Under the pieces are notes generated by a model. It worked only from the letters and a program-made list of their open reading frames with translations, was not told the origin of the DNA and did not search any database. Of a stretch of 64,000 nt of DNA, positions 33,588-45,453 are shown piece after piece; the stretch's first letter is position 1; the number at the start of each line of letters is the position of its first letter. This DNA is from Dryomyza anilis. Taxonomy: Eukaryota; Arthropoda; Insecta; Diptera; Dryomyzidae. Where the stretch lies: positions 77,072,367-77,136,366 of the forward strand of contig OX638133.1 in assembly GCA_951804985.1 (NCBI GenBank), written 5' to 3'. The position numbers were made by a program, and so were the translations under genes.

Positions 33588-34845
33588 ATGAATTGACCAA
33601 TAAACTGAACTAATAGTAATAAAAGTATAGTTTTTAGATGTACTTGCATTTGTTTCAAAATTTTATTCAAAAATGCTAAAAATGAATTAAATAATTGACA
33701 CAATTATTCAAACGATTAAGAAAATAACCTCTCATATTGCGTAGTATCGATCCAAGCAGATGCTTTAAATGTTTCAAATTTAGCTAATAATAATTACTAT
33801 GATTGGCCGAACAATTGTTTTGCTTCAGAACATACATTTTAATAAAAGAATGCACTTGTCGTAATCATGCAAATGGTTCGTAAATATATATTTGAAATAT
33901 GTTTTAAATGATTGATTAAAGAGCTCGGATATAAGTAAGAGGAATTGTAGAATTATGGATTTAGTTTCGCGTATAATATATAATTTTATTGAATTATGGA
34001 AACTAAATATGTTATGCACTAAAGAATAGGTACGACTTAAGATTTGAATATTTTGCGTTTGACTGGTCATAACTTTGGTTAGATCCATCCAAAATTCATT
34101 ATGTTTATTTCAAAATATTGGTTGGAGTATTGTCAATAAAATATAGAAGAAAACAGAAAAAGTTAAAGTTCAAAATATGTAGAAAAATTGCTTTATGTAA
34201 TAACACAAAAACTTGAGGCAATCTCAAAAAACTGAGTACGTGGTCTTAATTACAATTTTGTTGTCCATCCTATAATCATCCTTAGATCGTGGATAATTTT
34301 TTTTTTTGTTGTGCCGTGTAATAATTAAATTGGGATAATAAATTCAATTGATTTAAGTTTGTGATAAACATTATTATAATTAAAACATTTATTGTACACT
34401 ATTACAAATATTGTTTATAAATATTACAAATACTTTGTATATGGTTTGAGAACCATATTTTTATGTTTTACACTATTGTTTTAATTGTTATATGTAATAC
34501 AATGTTGATGGCATAATTAATGATTATATTTGACTGACCTTCTTATAATTAAGACAAATATTCGTGTTGTTGACATTTAACTCCAATTGGCACAATCAAT
34601 CAGATGAAATAGACAAACATGCAATATTTTTAAATGAATTGTAATATTTATTAAGTAGTACCAATATTCTAGTTGTTATCATAACTTGTTTTGTGCGCAA
34701 TCAGTCAGATAATTGAGACAAACATATAATATGTTTAAATGACTTGAAATATTTTGTTAATCATAATAGCTATAGAATTCAAATACTTCATATGTTTTAT
34801 CAATAATTTTTTTCAATTTTTATTTTTTTTTGTGTATTTTTACAC
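33588..34845. other. No gene recognised
   Basis: AT-rich, with no bounded element found. The minus frame at 33825-34088 is composed almost entirely of residues expected from AT-rich random sequence. Confidence 0.45.
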
Positions 34846-35103
34846 ACCAAGTGGCTGTGCTGCGCATGCGCCTTTGCGTTCAATTGGTTTTATCTCTGGC
34901 GGAACGATCTGAGGCCACTGAGTTTTTTGCGCCTTGTTGCGCCATCGACTCGCTACAATATCAACGAAACCCAACAAATCGATCCATCGTTATGATCAAC
35001 ATAATAATCAGCAGCATCATTTTGAAGTCATCGTCACCAACGTGACGGAGACGCGTGAACGTCACACACATGTTGCTATCGTGCATTTGACTTTTTCAAC
35101 GAT
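34846..35103 (+). other. GC-richer, coding-like island cut by a DINE
   Basis: A ~250-bp island with mixed composition (CTGCGCATGCGCCTTTGCG, CGTGACGGAGACGCGTGAACG) follows a T-rich tract. Two plus-strand frames are open: one to 35045 and one from 34922 running through a His/Gln/Asn-rich stretch (YDQHNNQQHHFEVIVTN) into the DINE at 35110. It could be a host exon, a conserved regulatory block, or neither. The insertion removes the evidence to its right. Confidence 0.25.
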
Positions 35104-35109
35104 ACTCTT

Positions 35110-35246
35110 TATACCCTACACCTATGAGGTACAGGGTATATTAACTTTGTGCATATATTGTAACGCCCCTTAGGAGGCGTGTCCGGTATGGAAAAGTATA
35201 TATATTCTTGATCAGCATCACTACCCGAGTCCGTTTAGCCATGTCC

Positions 35247-35282
<36 letters not shown>

Positions 35283-35957
35283 TGCTGTCTTGCTGTCTTG
35301 CTGTCTTGCTGTCCGAATACAGAATAACTTGAGAAATAGTGATCAGAATGCGATGAAATTTCGTCTCATTATATTTTAGCCAAAAGTAGGAACTAAGTTT
35401 GAAAATGAGCCAAATCGGTCAACGGACACGCCCACCTCCCATACAAGTCTTTTTTATATAACTCTTTCGGAACTAATAACTCGAAAAGTATTCAAGGTAT
35501 AGTTATAATATTTAAAACGTATTGTTAGAATTCACCTTAAAATATGTGGTCCAAAAATGGGCGTGATCCGCCCACTTTTTTTTTTCATTATTTCCGGGGT
35601 TTTCGTAGTGGAAATTTGAACCGTAAATTATTAAAATCAAATCTATGAAATATTATCCTTACAAAATTTTTGAATATAGGAGTGGTCCGCCCATTTACAT
35701 TTTTCTAATTTTTTGTATTCGTTTTTTATACTTTTATATCAATTTTAAAAATAATGGGGATATAAGATGAAAATTTCTGATATGTGAATAATATTCTGAG
35801 AGTGGGGAGGTTCAGTATAATTAAAAACTTTAAAATTAAGATATACAATTAAATATCCCACCAATGGTGTAGGGTATTCCATAGTCGGGCCCGACCGACT
35901 ATAATAGTCCGCCCCACATGACCGAACTTACCCATGTGACCTAACTTTCCCAACTCG
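35110..35957 (+). mobile_element. DINE-1-like element, family A, complete reference copy
   Basis: Blocks in order: TATACCCTACACCTATGAGG, TGTAACGCCCCTTAGGAGGC, TATATATTCTTGATCAGCAT, CCATGTCCGTCTGTCTG with a GTCT core and four CTTGCTGT repeats, AAATCGGTCAACGGACACG, GGGCGTGATCCGCCCAC, GTGGTCCGCCC, GTGTAGGGTATTCC, the GGGCCCGACCGACTAT hairpin and TTCCCAACTCG followed by T's. 848 bp, no coding. The minus-strand frame at its 3' end (35849-36043) is mostly DINE sequence. Confidence 0.88.
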
Positions 35958-36900
35958 TTTTTTGTATGTATTTTGACTTGAATTAAAATGATTTCCAAGA
36001 ATTTGCGCACCCTCAGACGGCAAAACCACTGTAGCAGCTTCATCTTTAGAAATTATTATTTATTTGTTCAACTCCGAAGACTCACAATGTATAATTTATT
36101 TATCAGGCTGTAAGAGTTGCTAATATGAAGATCGAAGACAGAGTACTGAAAATTTTGAAGAATTTTTTTTGTTTTACTAAAGTATTTATAAAAGTAAATA
36201 AAGTATTTATAAAATGTATAATATAAACACTGAACATTTTAGTATTCATTGCAATTTTTAATTTGTTTTTAGTATATTAAATATAAAAATTATTTCAAGA
36301 ACGAGGGTATTGTAGTGACTGTCTACTATAACCAAAAAATACATGATTAGACTACGCTTCAAAATCCCCAAAAATGTTGGTATTTCATATGCAATAACTT
36401 AAAAAAAATGAAATAAACTAAATGAATAATGCCCAAATTTATCACACAAATTGTTGTTAATGCAATATCCCTCAAACAAAATGAAATAACCTCCAAAATA
36501 AATTAAAAAACACCCAGAATACAAAAATAAATAGTGGATAATTAATTTTAAAATAAAATGTTAAATGATATTTTATGATATGTATTTTAGATATAGTTGT
36601 CTTCTACAGAATAATTGAACTTCCTAGCAAACCAAACGATATTTAAACTATATCGAAGCGATATATTATAGGCTCAAGTTATTGTTTTCTATAATATAGA
36701 ATGATACGAGAACGCTAGGGTTTTCAATAAAAACGAATCTATCAAGATTGATATTGTTGTTTTTATTACTATAGATACCGACATGATATCGTAAATGGTT
36801 TTATTTTCGATAAATAAAATTTATTTGTTTGGAAAAAATATTTTTTTTTAAAAAATTCTAAAGTACACACAATTCAATTATCAATAATTTAAGTTTTATA
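35958..36900. other. Unassigned; short coding-like patch at 35995-36050
   Basis: The minus strand of 35985-36050 reads as a mixed-composition peptide (KDEAATVVLPSEGAQILG) without a start, perhaps a lost exon. The rest is AT-rich. CCTAGC near 36625 and GCTAGGG near 36713 might bound a small element, but only six bases match. Confidence 0.3.
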
Positions 36901-36901
36901 A

Positions 36902-37566
36902 GGGGCATTACACTGGCGTTACATTCGTACGATTAAAAACCTTCTCATTTGTTAAATAAAAAAGGATAGATATATTTTTTAAATGCAGAGAATAGATCTT
37001 ATGGTCCTTTATGCATGTATAAAAAACTTTTGCAATTGGTCCTATATCTTTCTACAAATTTGAAGTTAAATGCTGTGACGGGCGTTACACTTACTTTTTC
37101 AAAAAACAGAGTTTACTCCACAAAGTATTAAATTTTAGCTAAATATCTCAAATACTTCATTAATAATGGGAGTTCTCTCCTCTATAACAAAATTCAGTAA
37201 TGGTTACTTTGATCACTACTTATAAAGTATCAAAACTTGTGACAGGTGTTACACATTTTGTGACGGGCGTTACCTGTACGAATTCTATACAAATATACAT
37301 GAAAATTCAAATTATGAATTTAAATTTTTTGATGAAAAAGAGCAAAATTTTGTGGTAGGAATGGTAAACCTTTATTTTAAGGCACACCGTCGACATATAA
37401 TTTAAGTGGAAAGGTAAACAATTCGTTTTAAAAACAATATGTATTATATTACCATTCTTTGAAAATAATTACTCTGTCTACATCATTTGTAGTCCGTTTC
37501 CTTCGCAAGCTAGATAAATATTTTTCGCATTTCGAAAATAACGTTTTTTTTTTGGGATTTTTTATG
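36902..37566. mobile_element. Family H element, copy 1, right end lost
   Basis: Starts GGGGCATTACACTGGCGTTAC and follows copy 2 (62537-63845) closely. Shared words include TACGATTAAAAACCTTCTC, TTCAAAAAACAGAGTTTACT, GTGACAGGTGTTACAC and GTGACGGGCGTTACCTG, up to GGGATTTTTTATGTTT. There a DINE-A fragment begins. The right half present in copy 2 is absent. Confidence 0.65.
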
Positions 37567-37568
37567 TT

Positions 37569-37730
37569 TATACCCTACACCTATGAGGTATAGGGTATAT
37601 TAACTTTGTGCATATATTGTAACGCCCCTTAGGAGGCGTGTCCGGTATGGAAAAGTATATATATTCTTGATCAGCATCACAATCCGAGTCCATTTAGCCA
37701 TGTCCGTCTGTCTGTGTGTCCGTCTTGCTC
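37569..37730 (+). mobile_element. DINE-1-like family A, 5' fragment
   Basis: TATACCCTACACCTATGAGG to CCATGTCCGTCTGTCTGTG, then TCCGTCTTGCTC and an abrupt change to unrelated sequence. Only the first ~160 bp are present, truncating the family H copy next to it. 37731-38140 shows no feature I can name. Confidence 0.75.
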
Positions 37731-38140
37731 AAGACTATAGACCACTTGGGAAATGTATTTGCCATTGGTAGCCATATGCTTCGTCACCACCAACACTTGA
37801 CAATGTGCAACGTGGTGGCGTTGGCAACCATCTCGTTAGTCCAGTCAACTGGTATCTAGTTGTCTGAATCTCTAGAAAGTGGTAGTTACTACACATGGAA
37901 TTCGAAGTTATTGTACATCAGACCACCAGTCAGTTCATTTGTCTTGATATTTCGGGGAAGCATTTGTTTTACAACAAGTGGATTTTGAAGTGTTTCGTAC
38001 AACCAACACTGGAGTGACAATAACGAAAATAACTACAAAACTTATATTGCAGACAGTAACTATATTTCTGGCATAACAGTATTACTTCATATGAAAAATA
38101 TATCAAAATTGTATTAGACAGAAACAGAAACATATACTAT

Positions 38141-38216
38141 ACTGGCCTTCAGAGGTAGCGCGCTGGACTTGCATTCTTAAGTTCTCGGGTTCGAATCCCG
38201 GCTTGGGCATGGGCGC
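38141..38216 (+). repeat. tRNA-like head (SINE or tRNA pseudogene)
   Basis: GGTAGCGCGCTGGACTTGCA is followed by TTCTCGGGTTCGAATCCCGG, which holds a perfect box B (GGTTCGAATCC) in a T-arm-like stem. The 5' half does not pair with GCTTGGGCA, so it is not a functional tRNA. The sequence differs from the SINE at 3762. It may be the head of another SINE family extending into 38217-38300. Confidence 0.5.
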
Positions 38217-39713
38217 TCGTGGTGATATTAACTACAAAATCGTAGGGAATAGATTTCACAGTACAGTATACTCGAATTAAATAAACCCTTTCGCATTTAA
38301 TGTATGTTTTAATTAATTTGCGGGCGAAAAAATGTGTGGAGATGAATGATCCTGGGAAAATATGTGAAAGGTATAAATTGTCTAGGTCAGAATTCTTTTA
38401 CAGAAGCATTTCCTGTATCCCGATTTCTATATACGCAAATTCTTCAAATATTTTAACAAATGAAACCACATTATAATTGTACACTAAATAAGGTATTTTT
38501 CATTTCAAACTTTATTGGTACTACAAACTTCATTGGTTTTTAAAAATTCATGATTATTTAACTTTTTACATAATAAGCTCTTAATCTACAGAGTAAAAAT
38601 GAATTACCCAAAAAAAAAACTAAATCTTTTAGCTAACAAACTTTTTGGCCTTCGTCAAGATGTTTCTATAGTAACATACTTTATACAGATCTATTTTATG
38701 GACCGTCGGGTTATCCAGTAAGTGACCTCCCTCACAAAATTGCTGCTCATTTTCCGATAACTACATGCATGCATGACTGAGACTAATAGCTGAACTTTGA
38801 GTGACATTTCATTTGGAAATCGGGGCAATCAAAAAATGTTTCTCTAATTTGTCAAATGTCAACTGTTGCACTTGGTCGAACATGACCCAAATAAAACAAG
38901 ACATTTATTCGTTCGTTCTATCTATCGTATGGTCCCACACAAATGTTCATACATTTGCAATAAAGGACTTAGTTTTTAGAATCTACGATAGTAAGAATCT
39001 ACTACGATGAGCATAAGATATATCAATGGGATTTTATTAGATTATCACTGAACCTTTAAAAGCTAAATATATCTATTTTATTGTGACATCATGACACTTT
39101 CATTATATTTACCATTATGTGTGTTAGTTTGATATACAGAATTTAATAGCAATTCTAATAATACTTAAACCCAAGTGGACATATTTTGAGTATCTAATAT
39201 TTCGTAACCAAGATTTTTTAATTAAGTTTTTAGCATTTAGAATATTACATATTTAATACAAATAACGATAACTTGTGTTGATATTCATTGGGTTTATTTT
39301 ATAAATATTTGAGTATTTAGTCATTCCTTTTGGATCAGCTCTCGTTAAAGCAACATTTTAAAATGTGGACATTGAGTTCGCTTGTTTTGTGTTCTTTTCT
39401 GCTTTATAATTTTGAGATAATATGAACTTCAATGGACATTTTCTAAATTCCATATAAAAAATTATAAATTTCAATTGATATTTTCTGAATTTAAACTGAA
39501 AGAATTGATATATTCTAAAATGTACGTCTATTGAATTTAAAATAACATTTTTTAATTTCAACTTTTTTTAATATGAATTGAATATTTTTAAATAACAGTT
39601 TGAAATGATGTAGAAATAATTTATGATTCAATTTCAAAACTAATTTTTATAATCTATTCATTTATATAAAACGCATCGTCCGTCTGTCTGTCGGACTAAG
39701 AAGATGAAACCAG
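38217..39713. other. No gene recognised
   Basis: AT-rich. A 69-codon frame at 38801-39010 has a fairly balanced composition but starts at GTG and matches nothing. GAATTTAAA/GGACATTTTCT words repeat loosely in 39420-39560. Confidence 0.4.
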
Positions 39714-40500
39714 GAACTCAAATACAAAAAAAAAAACAAAAGCAAAAACAAAAAACAACAAAAAAAAAAGCAAACACAAAATCAAACTCAAAAGCAAAAA
39801 CAACTACAAAATTAAAAAACAAAAACATAATCACAAAAACAAAGAGGCAAACAGGACAGCAAAAATACAAACACAACAGCAAAAACACAAAAAGAAAATA
39901 ATAAAAAATAGAAGAAACAAAATCAAAAGCAAAAACACAAAAGCACAAAAACAATAAACCAAATCAAAAGCAGACACACAAGAACAAAAGAAAACACATA
40001 AAGAAAAACAAAAACAGCAACAAAAAAAACACGTACAAATAAAAGCAAAAACAACAAAACCAAATCCACAAAAACAAAACCAAAAACACATATAAAAGCA
40101 AAACACAAAATCGAAAGAAAAAACAAAGCAAAACAAAAAAATTTAACCAAAAACAAGAGGAAAAACACAAGAATAAAAACATTAATCATATACACAAATA
40201 CAAAAGCAAAACACAAAAAACAAAATCAAAAACACAAACTCGAAAGAAAAAAAAGCAAAAAAAGAAAAACGCAAAAGCAAAACACCACAACAAAAGCAAA
40301 AATACAAAATCAGAGAAAAAACACAAAATAATAATCAAAAGCAAAAACAAAGTCAAAAGCAAAAACACAAGAACAAATGCAAATAACCAAAACAAAAATG
40401 AAAACATAAAGAACACAACAAAAGAAACGAAAAATCACAATAAGACACAAAAATTTAAAAACAAAAGTAAAAAATACAAAATCAAAAACTTATTAAAATC
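39714..40500. repeat. A/C-rich low-complexity block (CAAAAGCAAAAA)n
   Basis: Nearly 800 bp built from CAAAA, GCAAAA and ACACAAAA units, with very few T or G on this strand. The long lysine/asparagine/threonine-rich plus frame and several phenylalanine/valine/cysteine-rich minus frames across it are composition artefacts. Confidence 0.85.
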
Positions 40501-40716
40501 AAAAATTTAAAAGTGCAAAAATAAATATAAACACATTTGCTTAAAAAATGGTTTACAAAACACAAAAAATAACTAGAGTAAACTAGTTCTTTTATAAAAT
40601 ATTTATTTATAATGCATTCTCCTAATTCATGTTTTTAACTAATGTTTCGTAACTCATATTTGAATTTAACTAATTTATATGACTCATTTTCATAATATAT
40701 TTCCATAGTAAACCAT

Positions 40717-40904
40717 ACAAAAACCAAGCAGTTATTACGAAATTTTGTATTCACTCTCACTGCTAGTTATATGACTAAAAATACGTAAATGAAAAGAGGA
40801 ATCTTCATTTGGATGTAGATTCCTCTTTTCATTTACGTATTTTTAGTCATATAACTAGCAGTGAGAGTGAATATAAAATTTCGTATTAACTGCTTGGTTT
40901 TTGT
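40717..40904. repeat. 188-bp near-perfect hairpin
   Basis: The left arm (40717-40803) from ACAAAAACCAAGCAGTTA to GAAAAGAGGAATC is the reverse complement of the right arm (40818-40904), with about two mismatches in 87 nt and a 14-bp loop. No terminal motif, target duplication or repeat-family similarity is visible. Long arms of such identity imply recent origin or selection for the structure. Confidence 0.9.
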
Positions 40905-42313
40905 CGAACACCTCACTTGTCGAGGGTCTTTTTTAAATGTTCTGTGGAAAATTTCCCACCACATACGTACAACAATTCGCTACAATTTGAAAATTCAAAA
41001 CAGCAAAATTTGTAAAACTGTTTTTATTTCTTTTAAATATTTATTATTTGAGTGTTTTTGGTTGACAGAAGGTTCTTGTGTGTCTTTTACCCACAGTTTA
41101 TTTTAAGCGACTTATTCGTTTTCGTTTGCAGCTTTCTTCATTTTTTTCCATTGACAAAAAATTGCAGAAACAAATATAAAGTACCTAGTACTCTCGCTGA
41201 AACTGACTGCACGTTACGAGGGTAATGCGACATATTCATAAATCTTTATTTGTTTATTGTTTTAAATGTATTTTTATTTGCTTATATTTTTTTTATTTTT
41301 GTGTGTGTTTTTTCTCATCCAGTATAACACACTTTGGGTTTTTCTTTTGTTTTGCTGTTATGACTCATTTGAAGAGCTTACTTCAAATTTTGCTTATTTG
41401 TTTTACGGTTTTATATCCTTGTCTTTATTTTGGTAAAGTCACAAATTTCTTTACACAGTTTTATTACTTTTTCAGTAGTTGTTTTTTCATTTTGTTGTCG
41501 CATAATCAAAAAAATAACTCAAGCATCCTCAAGTAGTTGCTGCCTCCCTTTGTTGGAATTTCCTATAATTAACTGCGAACATGAGTTTCATATTGCATTT
41601 TTGAAGTACTTGGTGTCATTCTTCATCACCGACACCAACAGTTATTATTTTTTTTTGATAATTAATAATTGTTGTAATAATAATACAAAATGTCTATGAT
41701 TTTGAGTTAGGATACGTCTAAAATTTCGTCTACGTTTAAGATTTTGTCTGTGTTTTGTATTTAGAAGATGTCGGATACGTTTTCATTTAAAATTACGTAT
41801 ATAATTTCATTCAAGTACGTGTCAGACATAAGTGTGTTTAAAAATTATCTACGTTACACTTAATTAAAACTGTATCCTCTTTAAGCATATGTTATCCAAA
41901 AGATAACATATATTAAATTAATGGCAACATAAATTAATGGCAACATGTCCTATAAACACGCTTTACTTTACCCACAATTCGCCATAATTTTCATACAATT
42001 AAAGCGAAGGTCAAGGCTGAATATACAACATTGCATTACTTGCATTTACCATGTATTTTACGTGATTTTTCGCCATTTCCTAAAATTATTTCATGTGGCA
42101 AATGTCATGTACAGCAGGTAGTTATTGAGATTTTGTTTGTAATGCACATTAAAAACAAAGAAGCACCTTCTATATAGCGTGTTTTCAAATATGAACCACC
42201 CACAAAAAGATATAAAGGTATTTCTAAATGTTTTTGAAATGTTATTCTGTCTGATTGATTAGTACACTCGTAGAAATTTACCCTATGTATTAGGGTAGAT
42301 ATGACCATGGCCA
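40905..42313. other. No gene recognised
   Basis: T-rich to AT-rich. The frame at 41225-41536 starts with ATG but is a run of Phe/Cys/Tyr/Leu codons expected from a T-rich strand. The frame at 40861-41106 overlaps the hairpin. I would annotate neither. Confidence 0.4.
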
Positions 42314-42975
42314 GTTCACCACACTAAAGCTCACCACAATTAAATTCTCCACACTAAAATTAACCACACTAAAATTCACCACACTCAAACTCACCACAAT
42401 AAAATTCACAACACTAAAATTCACCACACTCAAACTCACCACAATAAAATTCACCACTATAAAGTTCACCACAATAAAATTAACCACACTAAAATTCACC
42501 ACACTCAAACTCACCACAATAAAATTCACCACTATAAAGTTCACCACAATAAAATTCAGCACACTAAAACTCACCACAATAAAATAAACAACACTAAAAA
42601 ACACCACACTAAAATTCACCATAATAAAATTCACCACACTAAAATTCTATACACTAAAACTAACTAAAACACACCAAACTAAAACTCACCACACTAAAAT
42701 TCACCACACTTAAACTCACCACACTAAAATTCACCACACTAAAACTCACCACAATAAAATTCACCACACTCAAATTCACCACACTAAAATTCACCACACT
42801 CAAACTAACCACAATAAAATTCACAACACTAAAATTCACCACACTAAAACCCACCACAATAAAATTAGTCACAATTAACCACCACACTAAAACTCACCAT
42901 TATAAAATTCACCAGACTAAAACTCACCACACTAAAATTCACCACAATAAAATTCACTACACTAAAATTTTAAAC
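42314..42975. repeat. Minisatellite, ~15-bp unit TTCACCACACTAAAA
   Basis: About 44 near-tandem units of (A/T)TCACCACA(C/A)TAAAA with variants. As 15 is divisible by three, the minus strand stays open and gives Val/Asn/Phe/Ser repeat frames (42290-42637, 42660-42887) that are not genes. The array resumes at 44015 after a LINE insertion. Confidence 0.9.
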
Positions 42976-42996
42976 ACTTACTTACTTACTTACTTA
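42976..42996 (-). repeat. Tetranucleotide 3' tail of the LINE
   Basis: (ACTT)n on the plus strand, which is (AAGT)n directly after the LINE 3' end on the minus strand. Short microsatellite tails of this kind are typical of RTE-clade LINEs, which supports the orientation and a genuine 3' end. Confidence 0.7.
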
Positions 42997-43004
42997 AATG
43001 GCCC

Positions 43005-44014
43005 TTACAACCGTGGGTCGGTTTTGGCCGCTGAGATGAAGCCGCGCCAGTCGGATCTGCTTTGCGCGCGCTGACGCCAGTTAGAAATACCAAGCGTTGC
43101 CAGGTTGTCCTCAACTTGGTCTTTCCAACGCAGATTTGGACGCCCTCTTCTACGCTGTCCACCTTCGAGTTTCGATTCAAGCACCTTCTTGGCTGGAGTG
43201 TTTTCATCCATTCGTTCGACATGACCTAGCCAGCGAAGCCGCTGGATCTTGATGCGCTTGACTATGTCAATGTCGTCGAATAACTCATATAGCTCGTGGT
43301 TCATCCTGATTCGATACTCGTTAGCAAAGCAGATAGGGCCAAAGATTTTACGGAGAATCTTTCTCTCGAACGCTCCCAGTACTCTCTCATCGGTGGTGGC
43401 CAGCGTCCATGTTTCTGCACCATAAAGTAGGACGGGCATGATGAGTGACTTGTAGAGCGTTATTTTTGTCCGGCGAGAGAGGGCTCTGCTTCTCAATTGC
43501 CTACTGAGCCCAAAGTAGCACCTGTTGGCAAGAGTTATTCTCCGTTTGATCTCCAGGCTGACGTCGTTGTTGCTGTTTACGCTGGATCCCAGATAGACGA
43601 AGTCCTTCACAATGTCGAACTTGTGGGTGTCAAAATCAGCTTTTTGTCCAAGACGCACGGACTCTTTTTTGCTTGTTGACACAAGGAACTTCGTCTTGTC
43701 CTCGTTCACCGCTAGACCCATTCGACGCGACTCTTTCTCCAATCTGTAGAATGCTGCGCTGACTGCTCGTGTGCTCCTGCCAATGATATCAATATCGTCG
43801 GCATATGCGAGCAGCATGACACTTTTCTTGAGGATAGTGCCGCTTTGACGGAGTTCGGCAGCTCGAACTATTTTCTCCATCAATAAGTTAAAAAAGTCGC
43901 ACGATAGGGAGTCACCCTGTCTGAAACCTCGTTCGGTATGAAATGGCTCGGAGAGGTCTTTTCCTATTCTCACTGAGCAACGTGTGTTGCTCAGGGTCAT
44001 CCTGCAAAGCCTTA
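43005..44014 (-). CDS. 5'-truncated RTE-like LINE reverse transcriptase
   Basis: The minus frame ends at TAA (43005-43007) and encodes ~335 residues of a non-LTR retrotransposon polyprotein. In order: the RT motif RQGDSLS, the catalytic YADD in LLAYADDIDIIG, a YLGSSV block, LYKSLIMPVLLYGAETW, then the C-terminal RLRWLGHVERMDE and RRGRPNLRW segments typical of LINEs that end soon after the RT. The endonuclease and the start of RT are missing through 5' truncation. The frame is open with no stop, so the insertion is fairly young. It sits inside a minisatellite, and the first ~47 codons of the open frame (to 44153) are translated repeat. The RTE clade is inferred from the C-terminal blocks and tail; related CR1- or Jockey-like clades are less likely. 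Confidence 0.85.
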
Positions 44015-44206
44015 CACTAAAACACACCACACTAAAATTCACTACACTAAAATTCACCACACTTAAACTCACCACACTAAAATTCACCACACTTAAATTC
44101 ACCACAATAAAACTCACTACACTAAAATTCATCACACTTAAAATCACCAACAAAAATTCACCACACCTAAACTCACAATACCAAAATTCACCACACTAAA
44201 ACTTCT
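44015..44206. repeat. Minisatellite TTCACCACACTAAAA, continuation
   Basis: Same ~15-bp unit as 42314-42975, interrupted by the LINE. The last units pass through ACTTCTACTGGGAAAAACTC into the GAATTC minisatellite. Confidence 0.88.
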
Positions 44207-44221
44207 ACTGGGAAAAACTCT

Positions 44222-44430
44222 ATGTGGAAGAATTCTACGGGAAGAATTCTACCGGGAAGAATTCTACCGGGAAGAATTCTACGGGATGAATTCTACCGGG
44301 AAGAATTCTACGGGAAGAATTCTACCGGGAAGAATTCTACGGGAAAGCGTTCTATGGGGAAGAAATTTACGAGAAGATTTCTACTGGGAAGAATTTTACT
44401 GCGAAATATTCTACGGGGAAGCACAGTCTG
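44222..44430. repeat. Minisatellite, ~15-16-bp unit GGGAAGAATTCTACC
   Basis: About a dozen units of GGGAAGAATTCTAC(C/G), decaying to the right into GAAATATTCTACGGGG. It is always preceded by the TTCACCACACTAAAA array: the same pair, with the same junction, occurs in reverse orientation at 49985-50210. Confidence 0.88.
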
Positions 44431-45250
44431 AGAAAGAATTGTCTTTGAGAAAAGTTGTTTTGGCGGAGAAATATTTTTGTGTTGGTCACTACCTTTACAA
44501 AACCAATAAAAAACACAGCCTGATATAAATAATTAATATATTTGTTATATTATCAAAATTTCTCAATATCCTCGCATTCACAAAATCTTTGCACGACTCG
44601 TGCACGGGTCCAGTTAGTTCTTAAATATTTCAATAAAATGTCTTTACAAATAACGTCAATCATATTTTCATTACAAACAACCATCCAAAAAAAAAAAATA
44701 AAAAATATGCCCTTTTCACACTCAGCAAAGCAGCGCATTAAATACTTTTGCTTTTTGCTGCAGCAATATGGAAATTAACCCTTTGAACTTTGATATCGTG
44801 ATTTACATTTGACCTATTTTATTTACATTTGTGACATTTCTATAATTTAAAAAGATTTTTTTTTTGTTATTTACTAAAAAATAATGTAGTTCGATTACAT
44901 CAATTTATGACTACTAATTAAAAACAAAGTGCTACAATTGACGCATTTCTATATAGTATTCGTATTGCATTGTATTACATTTCTCCCATCTGTGTCATGT
45001 CACAGAATATTTGATAAATTTTTTTGTCACTTAATTTATAGCGTGAAATCAATTAAGATTTCAGTGCACTTTAGCTTTTATTGTTATTTAATGTCATGCG
45101 CTATTTTGATTTTTCATTTATTATTGTTATGTAGGTGTGAGCTTTTGACAAATTCATGACATTTGCATGTTTACTTTTAATAGAACGTCATAAAGTTGAA
45201 AGAATATGCATTAAACACATATAGTGTCTAAAACAAAATAGATATTATCG
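44431..45250. other. No gene recognised
   Basis: AT-rich, with no open frame of interest and no clear repeat boundary. Confidence 0.45.
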
Positions 45251-45360
45251 TGCAACCGACTCTACTTTAATAATATTATTATTCTGTATTAAATCATGTT
45301 CACTTTGAAATTATGAAATATTTCTTTCAAATTTTATACAATAAAATTTCATTCAAAGCT
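45251..45360 (+). mobile_element. 5' LTR of a decayed Ty3/gypsy-like element
   Basis: TGCAACCGACTCTACTTTAA to CAATAAAATTTCATTCAAAGCT closely matches 46729-46838. It contains a likely AATAAA polyadenylation signal. AACGCCCAACG follows directly (45361-45371), resembling the GGCGCCCAACG primer-binding site complementary to tRNA-Lys with the two leading bases changed. The 5' edge may extend ~15 bp further left (GATATTATCG). Confidence 0.7.
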
Positions 45361-45453
45361 AACGCCCAACGTTAATTTTAAAAATAATGTTCAAATATTT
45401 TTTGTCAACTCATATTAAAATCATATTAAAAAAAAAAAAATCTTCAACACATA

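Noticed and set aside
36625..36720. CCTAGC...GCTAGG as ends of a small transposon
   Set aside because: Only six bases match and flanks share no duplication.
39704..40416. Lys/Asn/Thr-rich plus frame and Phe/Val/Cys-rich minus frames
   Set aside because: Produced by the A/C-rich low-complexity block; no motif and no balanced composition.
41225..41536. A 103-codon membrane-protein-like frame
   Set aside because: Starts with ATG, but the hydrophobic residues simply reflect a T-rich strand; no flanking signals.
42290..42887. Val/Asn/Phe/Ser-rich repeat proteins on the minus strand
   Set aside because: A 15-bp tandem repeat stays open by arithmetic; there is no start context or non-repeat domain.
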